64,000 bases of DNA from Novosphingobium mangrovisedimenti. Lineage in GTDB: Bacteria > Pseudomonadota > Alphaproteobacteria > Sphingomonadales > Sphingomonadaceae. The notes under the pieces were generated by a model. That model was not told the DNA's origin and did no database searches. It saw nothing but the letters and a program-made list of their open reading frames with translations. The stretch spans positions 186,001-250,000 of the forward strand of contig NZ_JANZXA010000001.1 of NCBI RefSeq assembly GCF_025153475.1, given 5' to 3'. Both the position numbers and the translations under genes were made by a program. Positions 1 through 9,506 of the stretch are shown in pieces; within the stretch, counting starts at the first letter, position 1; every line of letters begins with the position of its first letter.

Positions 1-109
1 CATCCTGCGCGTGGCCCGCACCATTGCCGACCTTGCCGGCGCGAAGGACATAGGCCGCATCCACGTGGCCGAAGCGCTCAGCTATCGCAGGCAGCCCCCG
101 CGCGCGTGA
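1..109 (+). CDS. C-terminal end of YifB/ComM-family Mg-chelatase-like AAA+ ATPase (partial)
   Basis: Only the last 35 codons lie in the window, read from base 2 to a TGA at 107-109. The fragment reads [13 protein letters not shown] followed by a [10 protein letters not shown] segment. This is the typical C-terminal helical lid of YifB/ComM proteins, whose best-studied member, ComM, is a helicase acting in natural transformation. The start and the AAA+ core are outside the window. The call rests on the tail alone, so the family is likely but the exact function is not shown. Confidence 0.8.
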   Translation, partial: ILRVARTIADLAGAKDIGRIHVAEALSYRRQPPRA

Positions 110-155
110 ACTTCGAACTTCACCCACAGCGGCCATGGCGAATTTCATAAAGTCG

Positions 156-170
156 CATGTTTACAACATG
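156..170. promoter_or_regulatory. Short palindrome in the yifB-copA gap
   Basis: CATGTT and AACATG are perfect 6-base arms around a 3-base centre. It sits in the 269-base gap before the copper operon, about 150 bases upstream of the MerR-type promoter. It could be an operator or a chance AT-rich dyad; nothing else in the sequence decides this. Confidence 0.25.
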
Positions 171-317
171 TTGGTTCATTCAGAATTTCACACGCGACCA
201 GAACGCAAACCGACGGTTCAAAGAGCAGGGCAAACGGAAGCCGCACGCAGGGTGACAGGCGAAGCGCCAGTAGGAAAGCGGATCGGCGCTTTTCAGGCCC
301 GGACATCATGATCGACC

Positions 318-351
318 CCTTGACTCTAACATGATGTCAAGGTCCATATAG
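318..351 (+). promoter_or_regulatory. CueR/MerR-type copper promoter and operator for copA operon
   Basis: A perfect dyad CCTTGAC-N11-GTCAAGG spans 318-342. It overlaps a -35 box TTGACT (320-325) and is followed by a -10 like CATATA (345-350), giving a long 19-base spacer. A 19-20 base spacer with the dyad between the boxes is the hallmark of MerR-family promoters, which the activator underwinds when metal binds. The downstream operon encodes a copper-type ATPase and a CueR-like protein, so copper-responsive autoregulation is the natural inference. Confidence 0.85.
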
Positions 352-378
352 CGCAGCGTCACGTGCAGGAGACACCCG

Positions 379-2718
379 ATGACGCAGTGCCATCACGATC
401 ACCATGCCCACGCTGTCCATACCGACGGAGCCGCGCGCGATCTGGTATGCGGCATGAAAGTCGACCCCGCGACGGCCAGGTACCGCGCGGAACATGAGGG
501 ACAGGACTTCTTCTTCTGCAGCGCCGGTTGCCGCACGAAATTCGAGGCCGATCCCGAACGCTACCTGAATCCGATGGACGAACCGGAACAGGCGGTGGCG
601 CCCGGCACCCTGTGGACCTGCCCCATGCACCCCGAGATCCGGCAGGATCATCCCGGCGCCTGCCCGATCTGCGGCATGGCGCTGGAGCCGGAAACGGTAT
701 CTCTCGATGCCGGCCCGAGCGAGGAACTGACCGACATGAGCCGCCGCTTCCGGGTCGCGCTGGTGCTGGCGCTGCCGGTTTTCCTGCTGGAAATGGGCGG
801 GCATTTCATTCCCGCCATCCATCATCTCGTTCCAGACCGGACATCGGTATGGATACAACTCGTTCTGGCCACGCCGGTCGTGCTCTGGGCGGGTGCCCCG
901 TTCTTCGCGCGCGGCTGGGCGTCGCTGAAGTCGCGCAACCTCAACATGTTCACGCTGATCGCCATGGGCACCGGCGTAGCCTGGGCCTACAGCATGATCG
1001 CCGCGCTCGCGCCCGGCCTGTTCCCGCCATCCTTTCGCGGCGCGGACGGAACGGTCTCGGTCTATTTCGAGGCCGCGGCCGTCATCACCGTCCTCGTCCT
1101 GCTCGGGCAGGTTCTCGAACTGCGCGCGCGGGAACGCACGTCGGGCGCGATCAAGGCGCTGCTCGAACTCGCGCCCAGGACCGCGCGCCGGATCGCCGAT
1201 GACGGCAGCGAGGCCGAGGTCCCGCTCGAAGACGTCGAGGTCGGAGACCGCCTGCGCATAAGGCCCGGCGAGAAAGTGCCGGTCGACGCCGTGGTCGAAG
1301 ACGGCCGCTCCGCGCTCGATGAAGCGATGATCACCGGCGAGGCGATGCCGGTCGCCAAGGCGGCGGGCGACACGGTCATTGGCGGCACGATCAACCAGAC
1401 CGGTGCGCTCGTCGTGCGCGCCGAGAAGATCGGCCGCGACACGATGCTCTCGCGCATCGTCCAGATGGTAGCGGAGGCACAGCGCTCGCGCGCGCCGATC
1501 CAGGGGCTGGCGGACCGCGTGGCGGGTTGGTTCGTGCCCGCCGTGCTGCTGGTGTCCGTGATCGCCTTTGCCGCGTGGTCGTTGTGGGGGCCGGAGCCGC
1601 GCTTCGCCCATGCCCTGATCGCCGCCGTATCCGTGCTCATCATCGCCTGCCCTTGCGCGCTCGGGCTGGCCACGCCGATGTCGATCATGGTCGGCGTCGG
1701 CCGCGGCGCGGGGCTTGGCGTGCTGATCCGCAATGCCGAAGCGCTCGAACGGCTGGAAAAAATCGACACCCTCGTCGTCGACAAGACCGGCACGCTGACC
1801 GAAGGCAAGCCGAGAGTGACGCAGGTCGTGGCTGCCGGGGCATGGAGTGAAAACGAACTGTTGCGCCTCGCAGCAGCCGTCGAGCGCGCCTCGGAGCACC
1901 CTCTTGCCGCAGCCATCGTGGCCGAGGCCGAAAGCAGAAAACTTGCCCTGCCCCCGGTGGGCGATTTCGATTCCCCCACCGGCAAGGGCGCGCTCGGCAC
2001 CGTGGAAGGCGCAGCAATCGTGCTGGGCAGCGCCCGCTTTCTCGGCGAGCGAGGCATCGACGCCGCTCCCCTGCGCGAGCAGGCCGATACGCTGCGCGAA
2101 CAGGGCGCCACGGCGATCTATGCCGGCATCGGCGGAAAGGTGGCCGGAATCATCGCCATCGCCGATCCGGTCAAATCAACGACGCCCGAAGCGCTTGCCG
2201 CGCTGCGGGAGGACGGCATCCGCGTCGTCATGCTGACAGGCGACAACCGCACCACTGCCGATGCCGTCGCCCGGCAGCTCGGAATCAGTGAAGTGGAAGC
2301 AGAAGTCCTGCCCGACCAGAAAAGCGCCGTGGTCGCCCGCCTCAAGGCTGAAGGCCGCACCGTCGCCATGGCCGGGGACGGCGTGAACGACGCGCCGGCA
2401 CTCGCCGCGGCGGATGTCGGGATTGCCATGGGCTCGGGCACCGATGTCGCCATCGAAAGCGCCGGCGTGACGCTGCTCAAGGGCGACCTGACCGGCATCG
2501 TCCGCGCCCGCCGCCTGAGCCAGGCGACCATGCGCAACATCCGCCAGAACCTGTTCTTCGCGTTCGCCTACAATTCCGCCGGCGTGCCGATCGCGGCGGG
2601 CCTGCTCTATCCCGTGTTCGGCATCCTGCTCTCGCCGGTCATCGCGGCGGCGGCCATGTCGCTGTCCTCGGTGAGCGTGGTCAGCAATGCGCTGCGGCTC
2701 AACCGGGTATCGCTGTGA
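379..2718 (+). CDS. copA: Copper-translocating P1B-type ATPase (CopA-like) with YHS and metal-binding N-terminus
   Basis: A 779-residue inner-membrane pump, most likely exporting Cu(I) using ATP. The first 15 residues are His-rich ([10 protein letters not shown]). A YHS domain follows at about 20-65 and a short heavy-metal-binding domain at 79-103 (CPMHPEI then CPICGM). The classic CXXC ferredoxin-like domain is absent. The transport motif CPC is at 424-426, the phosphorylated Asp is in DKTGT at 468, and the GDGVND hinge follows. The last membrane helices carry the YN and MSLSS signatures of copper pumps. The ATG follows GGAG. It leads an operon with a cueR-like gene. Silver transport is possible too. 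Confidence 0.93.
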   Translation: MTQCHHDHHAHAVHTDGAARDLVCGMKVDPATARYRAEHEGQDFFFCSAGCRTKFEADPERYLNPMDEPEQAVAPGTLWTCPMHPEIRQDHPGACPICGMALEPETVSLDAGPSEELTDMSRRFRVALVLALPVFLLEMGGHFIPAIHHLVPDRTSVWIQLVLATPVVLWAGAPFFARGWASLKSRNLNMFTLIAMGTGVAWAYSMIAALAPGLFPPSFRGADGTVSVYFEAAAVITVLVLLGQVLELRARERTSGAIKALLELAPRTARRIADDGSEAEVPLEDVEVGDRLRIRPGEKVPVDAVVEDGRSALDEAMITGEAMPVAKAAGDTVIGGTINQTGALVVRAEKIGRDTMLSRIVQMVAEAQRSRAPIQGLADRVAGWFVPAVLLVSVIAFAAWSLWGPEPRFAHALIAAVSVLIIACPCALGLATPMSIMVGVGRGAGLGVLIRNAEALERLEKIDTLVVDKTGTLTEGKPRVTQVVAAGAWSENELLRLAAAVERASEHPLAAAIVAEAESRKLALPPVGDFDSPTGKGALGTVEGAAIVLGSARFLGERGIDAAPLREQADTLREQGATAIYAGIGGKVAGIIAIADPVKSTTPEALAALREDGIRVVMLTGDNRTTADAVARQLGISEVEAEVLPDQKSAVVARLKAEGRTVAMAGDGVNDAPALAAADVGIAMGSGTDVAIESAGVTLLKGDLTGIVRARRLSQATMRNIRQNLFFAFAYNSAGVPIAAGLLYPVFGILLSPVIAAAAMSLSSVSVVSNALRLNRVSL

Positions 2719-3131
2719 ACATCGGGCTTGCCTCGACCAGGAGCGGCGTCTCGCAGCGCATGATCCGCCACTACGAGCGGATCGGCCTCGTCCCGCCGCC
2801 CGCGCGGCGTGACAGCGGCTACCGCGACTACGACGAGCGCGACGTCCATCGCCTGCGCTTCATCGCCAATGCCCGCGACCTCGGCTTCTCCGTGGCGGAA
2901 ATCGCCACGCTGCTCGGCTTGTGGGAGGACCGCGAGCGGGCCAGCGCGGAGGTGAAGCACCTGGCGCTGGAACACATCGAGGCCCTCGACGAGAAAATCG
3001 CCAAGCTGCAGGCCATGCGCGCAACGCTGAACGAACTCGCGGAGCGCTGCCACGGCGACGAACGCCCCGATTGCCCGATCCTGAGCGAACTCGCCAACGC
3101 CGCGCCATCCACCGACGCCGAACTTCGTTGA
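2715..3131 (+). CDS. cueR: MerR-family copper-responsive regulator (CueR-like)
   Basis: 138 residues. The N-terminal winged HTH has the MerR pattern ([11 protein letters not shown] at about 16-26), followed by a dimerisation helix. Near the C-terminus CHGDERPDC gives two cysteines separated by seven residues, the CueR/Cu(I) metal-loop spacing. The GTG start overlaps the copA stop (GTGA), so translation is coupled to copA. It is expected to sense cytoplasmic Cu(I) or Ag(I) and activate the dyad promoter upstream of copA. The lead residues are short compared with E. coli CueR but fit the family. Confidence 0.9.
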   Translation: MNIGLASTRSGVSQRMIRHYERIGLVPPPARRDSGYRDYDERDVHRLRFIANARDLGFSVAEIATLLGLWEDRERASAEVKHLALEHIEALDEKIAKLQAMRATLNELAERCHGDERPDCPILSELANAAPSTDAELR

Positions 3132-3149
3132 CGATGAAGGAGAACACCG

Positions 3150-3476
3150 ATGTCGACTTCAACACTTCTGTTCATTCCAGCCGTGACCGGCCAGGTTCAG
3201 GCCGACTACGGCTGGCACATGCACGACGGAACCGGCGCCATGATGGGCTATGGCTGGCAAGGCTGGGGCATTGCCCACGGGATCTTCTGGCTGGTGATCC
3301 TCGTGGCCGTCGTCGTGATAACGCTGGCACTGGTCAGGCGCCTTGGCAGCGACGATTCAAAACGGAACGACAGCCCCCGCCCTACCGCGCTGGAAGTTCT
3401 GGATGAACGCTATGCCCGCGGCGAGATAGACCGCGAGGAATACCTGCAGCGCAAGAAGGATCTCGGCGCAAGCTGA
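3150..3476 (+). CDS. Small SHOCT-domain membrane protein
   Basis: 108 residues, third gene of the copper operon, 18 bases after the cueR stop and behind a clear AGGAG. The N-terminal 40 residues are rich in Gly, Met, His and Trp (WHMHDGTGAMMGYGWQ) and precede one membrane helix at about 45-62. The C-terminal segment LDERYARGEIDREEYLQRKK is a SHOCT motif, a short two-helix module often found at protein ends. Met/His-rich sequence fits periplasmic-side metal contact, but its role in copper handling is inferred only from position and composition. Confidence 0.85.
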   Translation: MSTSTLLFIPAVTGQVQADYGWHMHDGTGAMMGYGWQGWGIAHGIFWLVILVAVVVITLALVRRLGSDDSKRNDSPRPTALEVLDERYARGEIDREEYLQRKKDLGAS

Positions 3477-3526
3477 CATGCCGGCTTTCGGGGAATGTGG
3501 ACGGGCCTCGCCATCGCCCCGTCGCC

Positions 3527-4600
3527 TTATCCCGTCCTGAGCGCCGGAAGTACCTCTTTGGCGAAGAGCCCCGCCGCCTCGCCCCAGTCGGCGGGGTAGA
3601 AGCCCGGTCCCACCGCGACGATGCGTTCCAGCCCCAGCGCCATCAGTTCGCGCAGGCGCTCGAAGCAATGCCCGGGCGTGCCGACGACAGCGAAGCGCTT
3701 GACGAATTCGGGCGACAGCGTGCCGCCGACGATGCGCTCCTTCGAGGCCACGTTGCCGTGCTCGGTCATGTCGTAGCCTTCGCGGATCTTGCCGAGGTTC
3801 TCGCTGGCCGTGGCATCGGCGGGGCCGACCTGGCCCTGCATGGTCTGGAAACGGGCGAGCGGCGGGGCCATGTGCATGGCCACATCCATCGCCGTCTGCT
3901 CGTCCGGATGGCATACAATCACGAGCTGGGCGCCATAGGAAATACCGGCGTCGCCGAGGCCGGCATCCGCGCGCGCCCGTCGGGCCTGGCCGAGCGCCCA
4001 GCGCATCCGTTCGGGATCGGCACCGACGCTGAACGTCACCCGCTCGGCGACCGGAGCCGACATGGCGATCACCTTCGGCCCCGTCGCGGCGACATCGAGC
4101 GGGACCTTCGAGAGCCCCTCGGGCAGCCATTTCAGCCGCACCCCTTCCGGCCGGTTGCCCAGCGAAAGCGAATGGACCGACGGCGCATCGCCCGCCGATC
4201 CGAATTCGTCGAAGGGGATCTCGCCGCCCGAAAGCAGCACCTGCAGATGGCGGATCGCCTGTTCGAAGCGCTTGAGGCCGACCGGCGCATGGCCGAGATA
4301 GGCCAGCGCGGAATCGCCGCGGCCGATGCCGAGCACCGCGCGGCCGCCGCTGATCGCGTGGATCGTCGCCGCCGCGTTCGCGGTCACCGCGAGATTGCGC
4401 GTCAGCGGATTGGTCACCCCGGTCGAAAGCCTGATCCGTTCGGTCGAACAGGCCCAGACGCCCATCTGCGCATAGGGATCCGCGGACAGGCACTGCGAAT
4501 CCATGAACATCTGCCCGTCCCAGCCCTCGGCCTCGATCGCGCGCGCCAGTTCGGGCGTGGCGCCGGTGTTCGAGCCCCCCGCTCTCCAGATTTCTGGCAT
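3527..4600 (-). CDS. LLM-class flavin/F420-type oxidoreductase
   Basis: 357 residues of the bacterial luciferase-like monooxygenase fold, a TIM barrel using FMN or F420. Typical segments are the N-terminal ARAIEAEGWDG, STGVTNPLTR and GRAVLGIGRGDS, and the C-terminal FAVVGTPGHCFERLRELMALG. The ATG at 4600 is chosen because a purine-rich GAGAGA lies just upstream and MPEIWRAGG opens the fold; the reading frame stays open further upstream into the palindromic repeat. The substrate cannot be inferred. It is convergent with the SHOCT gene. Confidence 0.85.
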   Translation of the reverse strand: MPEIWRAGGSNTGATPELARAIEAEGWDGQMFMDSQCLSADPYAQMGVWACSTERIRLSTGVTNPLTRNLAVTANAAATIHAISGGRAVLGIGRGDSALAYLGHAPVGLKRFEQAIRHLQVLLSGGEIPFDEFGSAGDAPSVHSLSLGNRPEGVRLKWLPEGLSKVPLDVAATGPKVIAMSAPVAERVTFSVGADPERMRWALGQARRARADAGLGDAGISYGAQLVIVCHPDEQTAMDVAMHMAPPLARFQTMQGQVGPADATASENLGKIREGYDMTEHGNVASKERIVGGTLSPEFVKRFAVVGTPGHCFERLRELMALGLERIVAVGPGFYPADWGEAAGLFAKEVLPALRTG

Positions 4601-4645
4601 CTTTTCTCTCTCCCCATGCGGCCGCAATGCGCCGCCCTGCTCCCG

Positions 4646-4715
4646 CTCATCCTGAGCTTGTCGAAGGATACTGGCACGGCACCCGGTCGACACCCTTCGA
4701 CAAGCTCAGGATGAG
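4646..4715. repeat. REP-like inverted repeat, 22-base perfect arms
   Basis: The 22-base arms at 4646-4667 and 4694-4715 are perfect reverse complements, containing TGAGCTTGTCGAAGG and its complement, around a 26-base centre. It lies between the promoter side of the LLM gene and the 3' end of the hydrolase gene. The arm sequence resembles a dispersed intergenic palindrome that I recall from many alphaproteobacterial genomes; copy number was not checked. Confidence 0.85.
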
Positions 4716-4775
4716 TGGATTGGGGGGCCTACTTTCAGCGCCTTTCCCCGCAGTCTGCGCGCAGGGGGCGGAAAA

Positions 4776-5531
4776 TCAATCCTCTCTGTCGAGCTGGCGC
4801 AGGACTTCGGCAACGACCCGGGAAGCGCTGGCGAAATCGAGGTGGGAGCACCGGACCGAAACCGCGCGGTCGCGCTCTTCGGGCCAGCCGCAGGCGGCGC
4901 GCGGCGCGACGATGCCGTCGCGCGGGCTCCACAAGGCGATCGTCGGTACCGGCGGCTTGACTGAAAAATCGCACTCGATCGGCGGTGTATCGACCGAATG
5001 GCCGGTCACCACCTGATAGGCCTTCCACGCATTGTTGGCGCGCGGATCGCCGGAAAAGGGCGTGCCCATGGTGATCACCTTGGCGACCATCTGCGGTTCG
5101 CGCCGGGCGATCTCGCGCGCGAACAACCCGCCCAGGCTCCAGCCTACAAGCGCGACGGGCGCCTTGTGCTCGCGGGCGATCGCGCCCACCCGGCGCATCA
5201 GGAAAGCGAAGTTGGCCGGGTTCGGGCCGAGGTTGAAGCCCAGCCCCCACTCGTGGACATGGTGTCCCGCGGCGGTCAACGCATCGGCCATCGGCTTCAT
5301 CCGCCGGGGATGCGAGCCGAAACCGGGCAGCAGCATCACCGGCAGAGGGTGCGCGGCGGGCCTTACGTCCGGCCCCTTGTTGCGCCCCCGATAAAGCGAG
5401 AGCAGCTCGGCCAGCATGAGCTGCAGCGGCGGCTTGGCGACACCCTTGGGATGCGGCTCGCGCACGAAGGCCGCGCGCCGGGCAATCGCCTCGCGCAACG
5501 ACCCCGTTGGCTGCCGCACAGTATCGTTCAC
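4776..5531 (-). CDS. Alpha/beta hydrolase (lipase/esterase-like)
   Basis: 251 residues from a GTG at 5531, chosen because AGGAAG lies 5-6 bases upstream; an in-frame ATG at 5555 has no good ribosome site. A catalytic set is visible: the nucleophile elbow GWSLGG (Ser about 132), an acid in SPRDGIV, and a His in CSHLDF. The oxyanion-side strand LPVMLLPGFG precedes the elbow. The fold is of the triacylglycerol lipase/PGAP1-like type. No signal peptide is obvious. It sits 35 bases downstream of the DUF3617 lipoprotein gene on the same strand. The substrate is unknown. Confidence 0.82.
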   Translation of the reverse strand: MNDTVRQPTGSLREAIARRAAFVREPHPKGVAKPPLQLMLAELLSLYRGRNKGPDVRPAAHPLPVMLLPGFGSHPRRMKPMADALTAAGHHVHEWGLGFNLGPNPANFAFLMRRVGAIAREHKAPVALVGWSLGGLFAREIARREPQMVAKVITMGTPFSGDPRANNAWKAYQVVTGHSVDTPPIECDFSVKPPVPTIALWSPRDGIVAPRAACGWPEERDRAVSVRCSHLDFASASRVVAEVLRQLDRED

Positions 5532-5566
5532 GTCGTCTTCCTGCCTTCCGTCCATCTACCCGCGCA

Positions 5567-6163
5567 TCATGATGCGCAGTCGCCGACGCGCTCGGTGGTG
5601 AGGTGCATGGTCATCTTCATGTCGCCCATCGGCGCCTGTCCGCCCTTGGTGTTCATGCCGATCATCACGTCCGAACCGGTTTCGCTGACCGTGCCGTTCA
5701 TGGTCATCGTCGCCTCGCCCGAATCGGGCATGGTGCAATGCATCCGGGCATCCAGCTTGCCGCCCGACACATCGAATTTGGAATAAGTACAGTTCCCACC
5801 CTTGCCGACGTTCTGGAGCATGTCCTTGTAGCCCTTGTCGGTGTCCTCGTCGGTAATGCAGATCGTGTGGGTCTGGGCCTTGGGGCCCATCGTCTTCATC
5901 TGTTCGGCCATGCCCTCGGGCAGGCCGGCGATCTGCATGTCGAGGATCTCGATGGTCTGCTTGTAGGAGCCGGGCCGGGGACGCTCCAGCTTGCCCGCCG
6001 CACTCTGGACCTCCTCGATGGACTTCGCCTCGCCCGACGAAGCCGCGTTCTCGCTCGCGGCCTCCTCCTTCGAGCCGCAGGCCGCCAGCGGCAGCATCGC
6101 CGCCGTCAGCAGTGCCGCGACCGCGCCCTTGCGCATTGCCTTCGCCATCGAAACATCCGTCAT
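5567..6163 (-). CDS. DUF3617-family lipoprotein
   Basis: 198 residues. The start at 6163 is supported by GGAAGGG upstream and by the signal sequence it opens: charged residues, a hydrophobic stretch, then lipobox LAAC and GSKEE. The mature part carries cysteines in HTICIT, GGNCTY and MHCTM and ends GDCAS. These features match DUF3617 proteins, small secreted proteins of sphingomonads and other proteobacteria with no established function. It is divergent from uvrB across 146 bases. Envelope localisation is inferred from the lipobox. Confidence 0.8.
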   Translation of the reverse strand: MTDVSMAKAMRKGAVAALLTAAMLPLAACGSKEEAASENAASSGEAKSIEEVQSAAGKLERPRPGSYKQTIEILDMQIAGLPEGMAEQMKTMGPKAQTHTICITDEDTDKGYKDMLQNVGKGGNCTYSKFDVSGGKLDARMHCTMPDSGEATMTMNGTVSETGSDVMIGMNTKGGQAPMGDMKMTMHLTTERVGDCAS

Positions 6164-6309
6164 GTCGCGTTCCCTTCCTTGCCTGCCCTCGCTGCCCGGC
6201 GCCGCCGGACCAGGGGCGCGCAGAGCTATCATCGCCCCTGCCCGGTGCCAATGCCGGATCGGCCAACGACTCATTGCGACGGACCGGCGTATACTCCATA
6301 TGTTCCGCC

Positions 6310-8496
6310 ATGGCCGAACTGATCATCCGCCGTGGGCTCGAAGAGCCGGACACCTCCGGCAGCTTCGTCCCCCACAAGCCGCAGCGCCCCGAAAAGTCCC
6401 TTCCCGGCAAAAAGTTTCGGATCGTGTCGGACTACCAGCCCGCCGGCGACCAACCCACGGCGATTGCCGAATTGGTCGGCACCGCGCGCGAAGGCGAGAA
6501 GACGCAGGTGCTGCTGGGCGTCACCGGGTCGGGCAAGACCTTCACCATGGCCAAGGTGATCGAGCAGCTGCAGCGCCCGGCACTGATCCTCGCGCCCAAC
6601 AAGATCCTCGCCGCCCAGCTCTATGCCGAGTTCAGGGACTTCTTCCCGGACAACGCGGTCGAGTATTTCGTCTCCTACTACGACTACTACCAGCCCGAGG
6701 CCTACGTCCCCCGGTCGGACACCTACATCGAGAAGGAAAGCTCGGTAAACGAGGCGATCGACCGCATGCGCCACTCGGCCACGCGCGCGCTGCTCGAACG
6801 CGACGACGTGATCATCGTCGCCTCGGTCTCGTGCCTCTACGGCATCGGCTCGGTCGAGACCTATTCCGCGATGATCTTCGATCTGGAGGCTGGCAAGACT
6901 CAGGACCAGCGAGAGATTATCCGCAAGCTGGTCGCCCTGCAGTACAAGCGCAACGACGCCGCCTTTTCGCGCGGCACATTTCGCGTGCGCGGCGACAATC
7001 TTGAAATATTCCCCTCACATTACGAGGACATGGCATGGCGCGTGTCCTTCTTTGGCGATGAGATCGAGGAGATCGCCGAGTTTGATCCACTCACCGGCAA
7101 GAAGGGCACAACTCTCGACAAAGTGCGCGTCTATGCCAATTCGCACTACGTCACCCCCGGCCCGACGATGAAGCAGGCCAGCGAAGCGATCCGTTTCGAG
7201 CTGCAGGAGCGCCTCAAGGAGCTGGAAGGCGAAGGCCGGTTGCTCGAAGCCCAGCGGCTGGAACAGCGCACCAATTTCGACCTCGAGATGATCGCTGCCA
7301 CCGGGTCCTGCGCAGGCATCGAGAACTATTCGCGCTTCCTTACCGGCCGCCTGCCGGGCGAGCCACCGCCGACGCTGTTCGAATACCTGCCCGACAACGC
7401 GCTGCTCTTCGTCGACGAAAGCCACCAGACGGTGCCGCAGATCGGCGCGATGGCGCGCGGCGACCACCGGCGCAAGCTGACGCTCGCCGAATACGGATTC
7501 CGCCTGCCGAGCTGCATCGACAACCGCCCGCTACGCTTCAACGAGTGGGATGCGATGCGCCCGCAGACGGTTGCCGTTTCCGCCACGCCCGGCGGCTGGG
7601 AAATGGAGCAGACCGGCGGCGTCTTCGCCGAACAGGTCATCCGCCCCACCGGCCTGATCGATCCGCCGGTGACGATCCGCCCGGTCGAGGATCAGGTGCA
7701 GGACTGCATCAACGAGTGCAAGGAAACCGCCGCCAAGGGCTACCGCACGCTCGTCACCACCCTCACCAAGCGCATGGCCGAGGACCTCACCGAATTCATG
7801 CACGAGGCGGGCGTGCGCGTGCGCTACATGCACTCCGACGTCGAGACGCTGGAGCGCATCGAGCTGATCCGCGATCTGCGCATGGGCGTCTACGACGTGC
7901 TGGTGGGCATCAACCTGCTGCGCGAGGGGCTCGACATTCCCGAATGCGGCCTCGTGTGCATTCTCGATGCGGATAAGGAAGGCTTCCTGCGCAGCGAGAC
8001 GTCACTGATCCAGACCATCGGCCGCGCCGCGCGCAACGTGGACGGCCGCGTGATCCTCTATGCCGACCGCATGACCGGCTCGATGGAACGCGCCATCGCC
8101 GAAACCGACCGCCGCCGCGCCAAGCAGGAAGAATACAACGCCGAGCACGGCATCACTCCGCAGACGATCAAACGCCGCATCGCCGACATCGTAGCCGACA
8201 CCGCCAGCAGGGACGGCGTGGTCGTCGATCTCGAAGACGACGAGCGCAACAACCTCGTCGGCCACAACCTGCGCGCCTACATCGAGGAACTCGAAGGCAG
8301 GATGCGCGCGGCAGCGGCGGATCTGGAATTCGAGGAGGCCGGGCGGTTGCGTGACGAAATCCGGCGGCTGGAGGCGACCGAGCTGGGCCTGCCCGAGGGC
8401 GAGCACAAGGCGCCGAAGGTGGGGCGCAGCAACGAGGGCAAGCCCGGTACGCGGAAGATGCGGTATGGGAAAACGCAGAAGAAGTGGGGGCGGTAG
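6310..8496 (+). CDS. uvrB: UvrABC excinuclease subunit B
   Basis: 728 residues. UvrB receives damaged DNA from UvrA and, with UvrC, makes the dual incision in nucleotide excision repair. Seen here: Walker A GVTGSGKT at 70-77, the Tyr-rich beta-hairpin [12 protein letters not shown], the DEAD-like box VDESH, the motif VI region QTIGRAARN, and a C-terminal UVR motif at about 655-690 that contacts UvrC. The ATG at 6310 is chosen by alignment to the family's beginning; the upstream ribosome site is weak. It is monocistronic, with divergent and downstream neighbours unrelated. Confidence 0.97.
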   Translation: MAELIIRRGLEEPDTSGSFVPHKPQRPEKSLPGKKFRIVSDYQPAGDQPTAIAELVGTAREGEKTQVLLGVTGSGKTFTMAKVIEQLQRPALILAPNKILAAQLYAEFRDFFPDNAVEYFVSYYDYYQPEAYVPRSDTYIEKESSVNEAIDRMRHSATRALLERDDVIIVASVSCLYGIGSVETYSAMIFDLEAGKTQDQREIIRKLVALQYKRNDAAFSRGTFRVRGDNLEIFPSHYEDMAWRVSFFGDEIEEIAEFDPLTGKKGTTLDKVRVYANSHYVTPGPTMKQASEAIRFELQERLKELEGEGRLLEAQRLEQRTNFDLEMIAATGSCAGIENYSRFLTGRLPGEPPPTLFEYLPDNALLFVDESHQTVPQIGAMARGDHRRKLTLAEYGFRLPSCIDNRPLRFNEWDAMRPQTVAVSATPGGWEMEQTGGVFAEQVIRPTGLIDPPVTIRPVEDQVQDCINECKETAAKGYRTLVTTLTKRMAEDLTEFMHEAGVRVRYMHSDVETLERIELIRDLRMGVYDVLVGINLLREGLDIPECGLVCILDADKEGFLRSETSLIQTIGRAARNVDGRVILYADRMTGSMERAIAETDRRRAKQEEYNAEHGITPQTIKRRIADIVADTASRDGVVVDLEDDERNNLVGHNLRAYIEELEGRMRAAAADLEFEEAGRLRDEIRRLEATELGLPEGEHKAPKVGRSNEGKPGTRKMRYGKTQKKWGR

Positions 8497-8513
8497 GTTA
8501 CGTTTCTTTTTCT

Positions 8514-8535
8514 GCCCCGGAACCCGTTCCGGGGC
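8514..8535. other. GC-rich hairpin after uvrB
   Basis: GCCCCGGAA and TTCCGGGGC form 9-base perfect arms with a 4-base loop, 18 bases past the uvrB stop. The T-rich run lies before the hairpin rather than after it, so it is not a classical intrinsic terminator, though it may still stop or protect the uvrB transcript. The remaining bases up to 8726 show no convincing gene. Confidence 0.5.
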
Positions 8536-8726
8536 GTGTACGAATGATATCAGTGTTCAGTGAAGGCTGTTTCATTGATCGAGGCAGCAATGGTCAGAAT
8601 TTTCCAGCCACGGAAACTGGATACGGTAGGACGAAGTCTCACCCGAACCGTCCGTCGCGCGCGATTCAAACACTTCGTATCCTGTGATTACAACGTCACA
8701 GTAATCCACTCCGATGCGAGGCAGCC

Positions 8727-9092
8727 ATGACCAAAGACCGTGACAACCCTCCATCTGTCCTATATACAGGACAAACCTTCCAGCTCTCGGAAACCCCGGT
8801 TTTCGCCGACTGGCTTGGTTCCCTGCGCGATCGCAGGGCGATGGCGAGGATCGTCGATCGTCTGAAACGCGCATCGAACGGCAATTTTGGAGATCACAAG
8901 TCCGTACAGGGCGGCGTCTTCGAAATGCGGATCGATTATGGGCCGGGCTATCGCGTCTACTACTTCCGGCGCGGGAAGGAGCTTGTCATTCTCCTGTGCG
9001 GAGGCGACAAGCGGACGCAGAAAGCCGATATTGCAGAAGCAAAGCGGCTCAAGGCAGAGATAGAGCGCTCCGATGGAGACAAGACCGTTTGA
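8727..9092 (+). CDS. RelE/ParE-superfamily toxin (HigB/Gp49-like addiction killer protein)
   Basis: 121 residues. The core LSETPVFADWLGSLRDRRA, then GNFGDHKSVQGG, FEMRIDYGPGYRVYY and LLCGGDK, is the pattern of the phage-derived Gp49-like or addiction-module killer family. Homologues are ribosome-dependent mRNA interferases. It has about 15 more N-terminal residues than usual; the ATG at 8727 follows GAGGCAG. It overlaps the antitoxin gene by 20 bases, with the toxin first, as in higBA-type modules. Autoregulation by the antitoxin is expected from the family. Confidence 0.88.
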   Translation: MTKDRDNPPSVLYTGQTFQLSETPVFADWLGSLRDRRAMARIVDRLKRASNGNFGDHKSVQGGVFEMRIDYGPGYRVYYFRRGKELVILLCGGDKRTQKADIAEAKRLKAEIERSDGDKTV

Positions 9093-9357
9093 ACCCGCCA
9101 ATTACCTCGAAACCGAGGAGGACATCCTCTATTATCTGGAGGCTGCCATGGAAGGGAATGACCCAAGGCATATCGCCAGCGCTCTCGGTGATGTCGCCCG
9201 ATCCAAGGGCATGAGCGAAATCGCCCGAAAGTCCGGGCTTGGGCGTCAGGCGCTCTACAATGCGCTTTCCGAAAATGGAAATCCGACGCTGGATACGCTG
9301 ATGGCCGTTCTCAACGCTCTGGGATTGCAGCTGACCGTTCGAAAATCGGCAGCGTAA
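9073..9357 (+). CDS. HigA-like antitoxin with Cro/C1-type HTH
   Basis: 94 residues. The N-terminal segment (FEPANYLETEEDILYYLEAA) and the C-terminal HTH (SEIARKSGLGRQALYNALSENGNPTLDTLMAVLNALG) match the antidote partner of the Gp49-like killer proteins. It should neutralise the upstream toxin by direct binding and repress the operon. The start lies inside the toxin gene, 20 bases before its stop, so the two are translationally coupled. Confidence 0.9.
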   Translation: METRPFEPANYLETEEDILYYLEAAMEGNDPRHIASALGDVARSKGMSEIARKSGLGRQALYNALSENGNPTLDTLMAVLNALGLQLTVRKSAA

Positions 9358-9506
9358 TCGCCGCGCGCCGGCGATATGCTTAAATCCCCGTTATTTGTTC
9401 TCGCGCAATTTTCCTTTCACGAAGTCGTTTAGTTTAACCTCGCCTGCCGTTGCGCAGCTCCTGCGTGTCGAACCGGGATCATCCGCGGCCAGTGAGGGAG
9501 AGCATC

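Noticed and set aside
337..1899. Long minus-strand open frame opposite copA
   Set aside because: Shadow of the high-GC copA gene: no domain sense and composition typical of antisense frames (Arg/His/Asp-rich).
3500..3523. Six-base inverted repeat between the SHOCT and LLM genes
   Set aside because: GACGGG/CCCGTC is too short and has no T-run.
8497..8726. Short frames in the gap after uvrB
   Set aside because: No ribosome site, no domain and no membrane segment; more likely noncoding.
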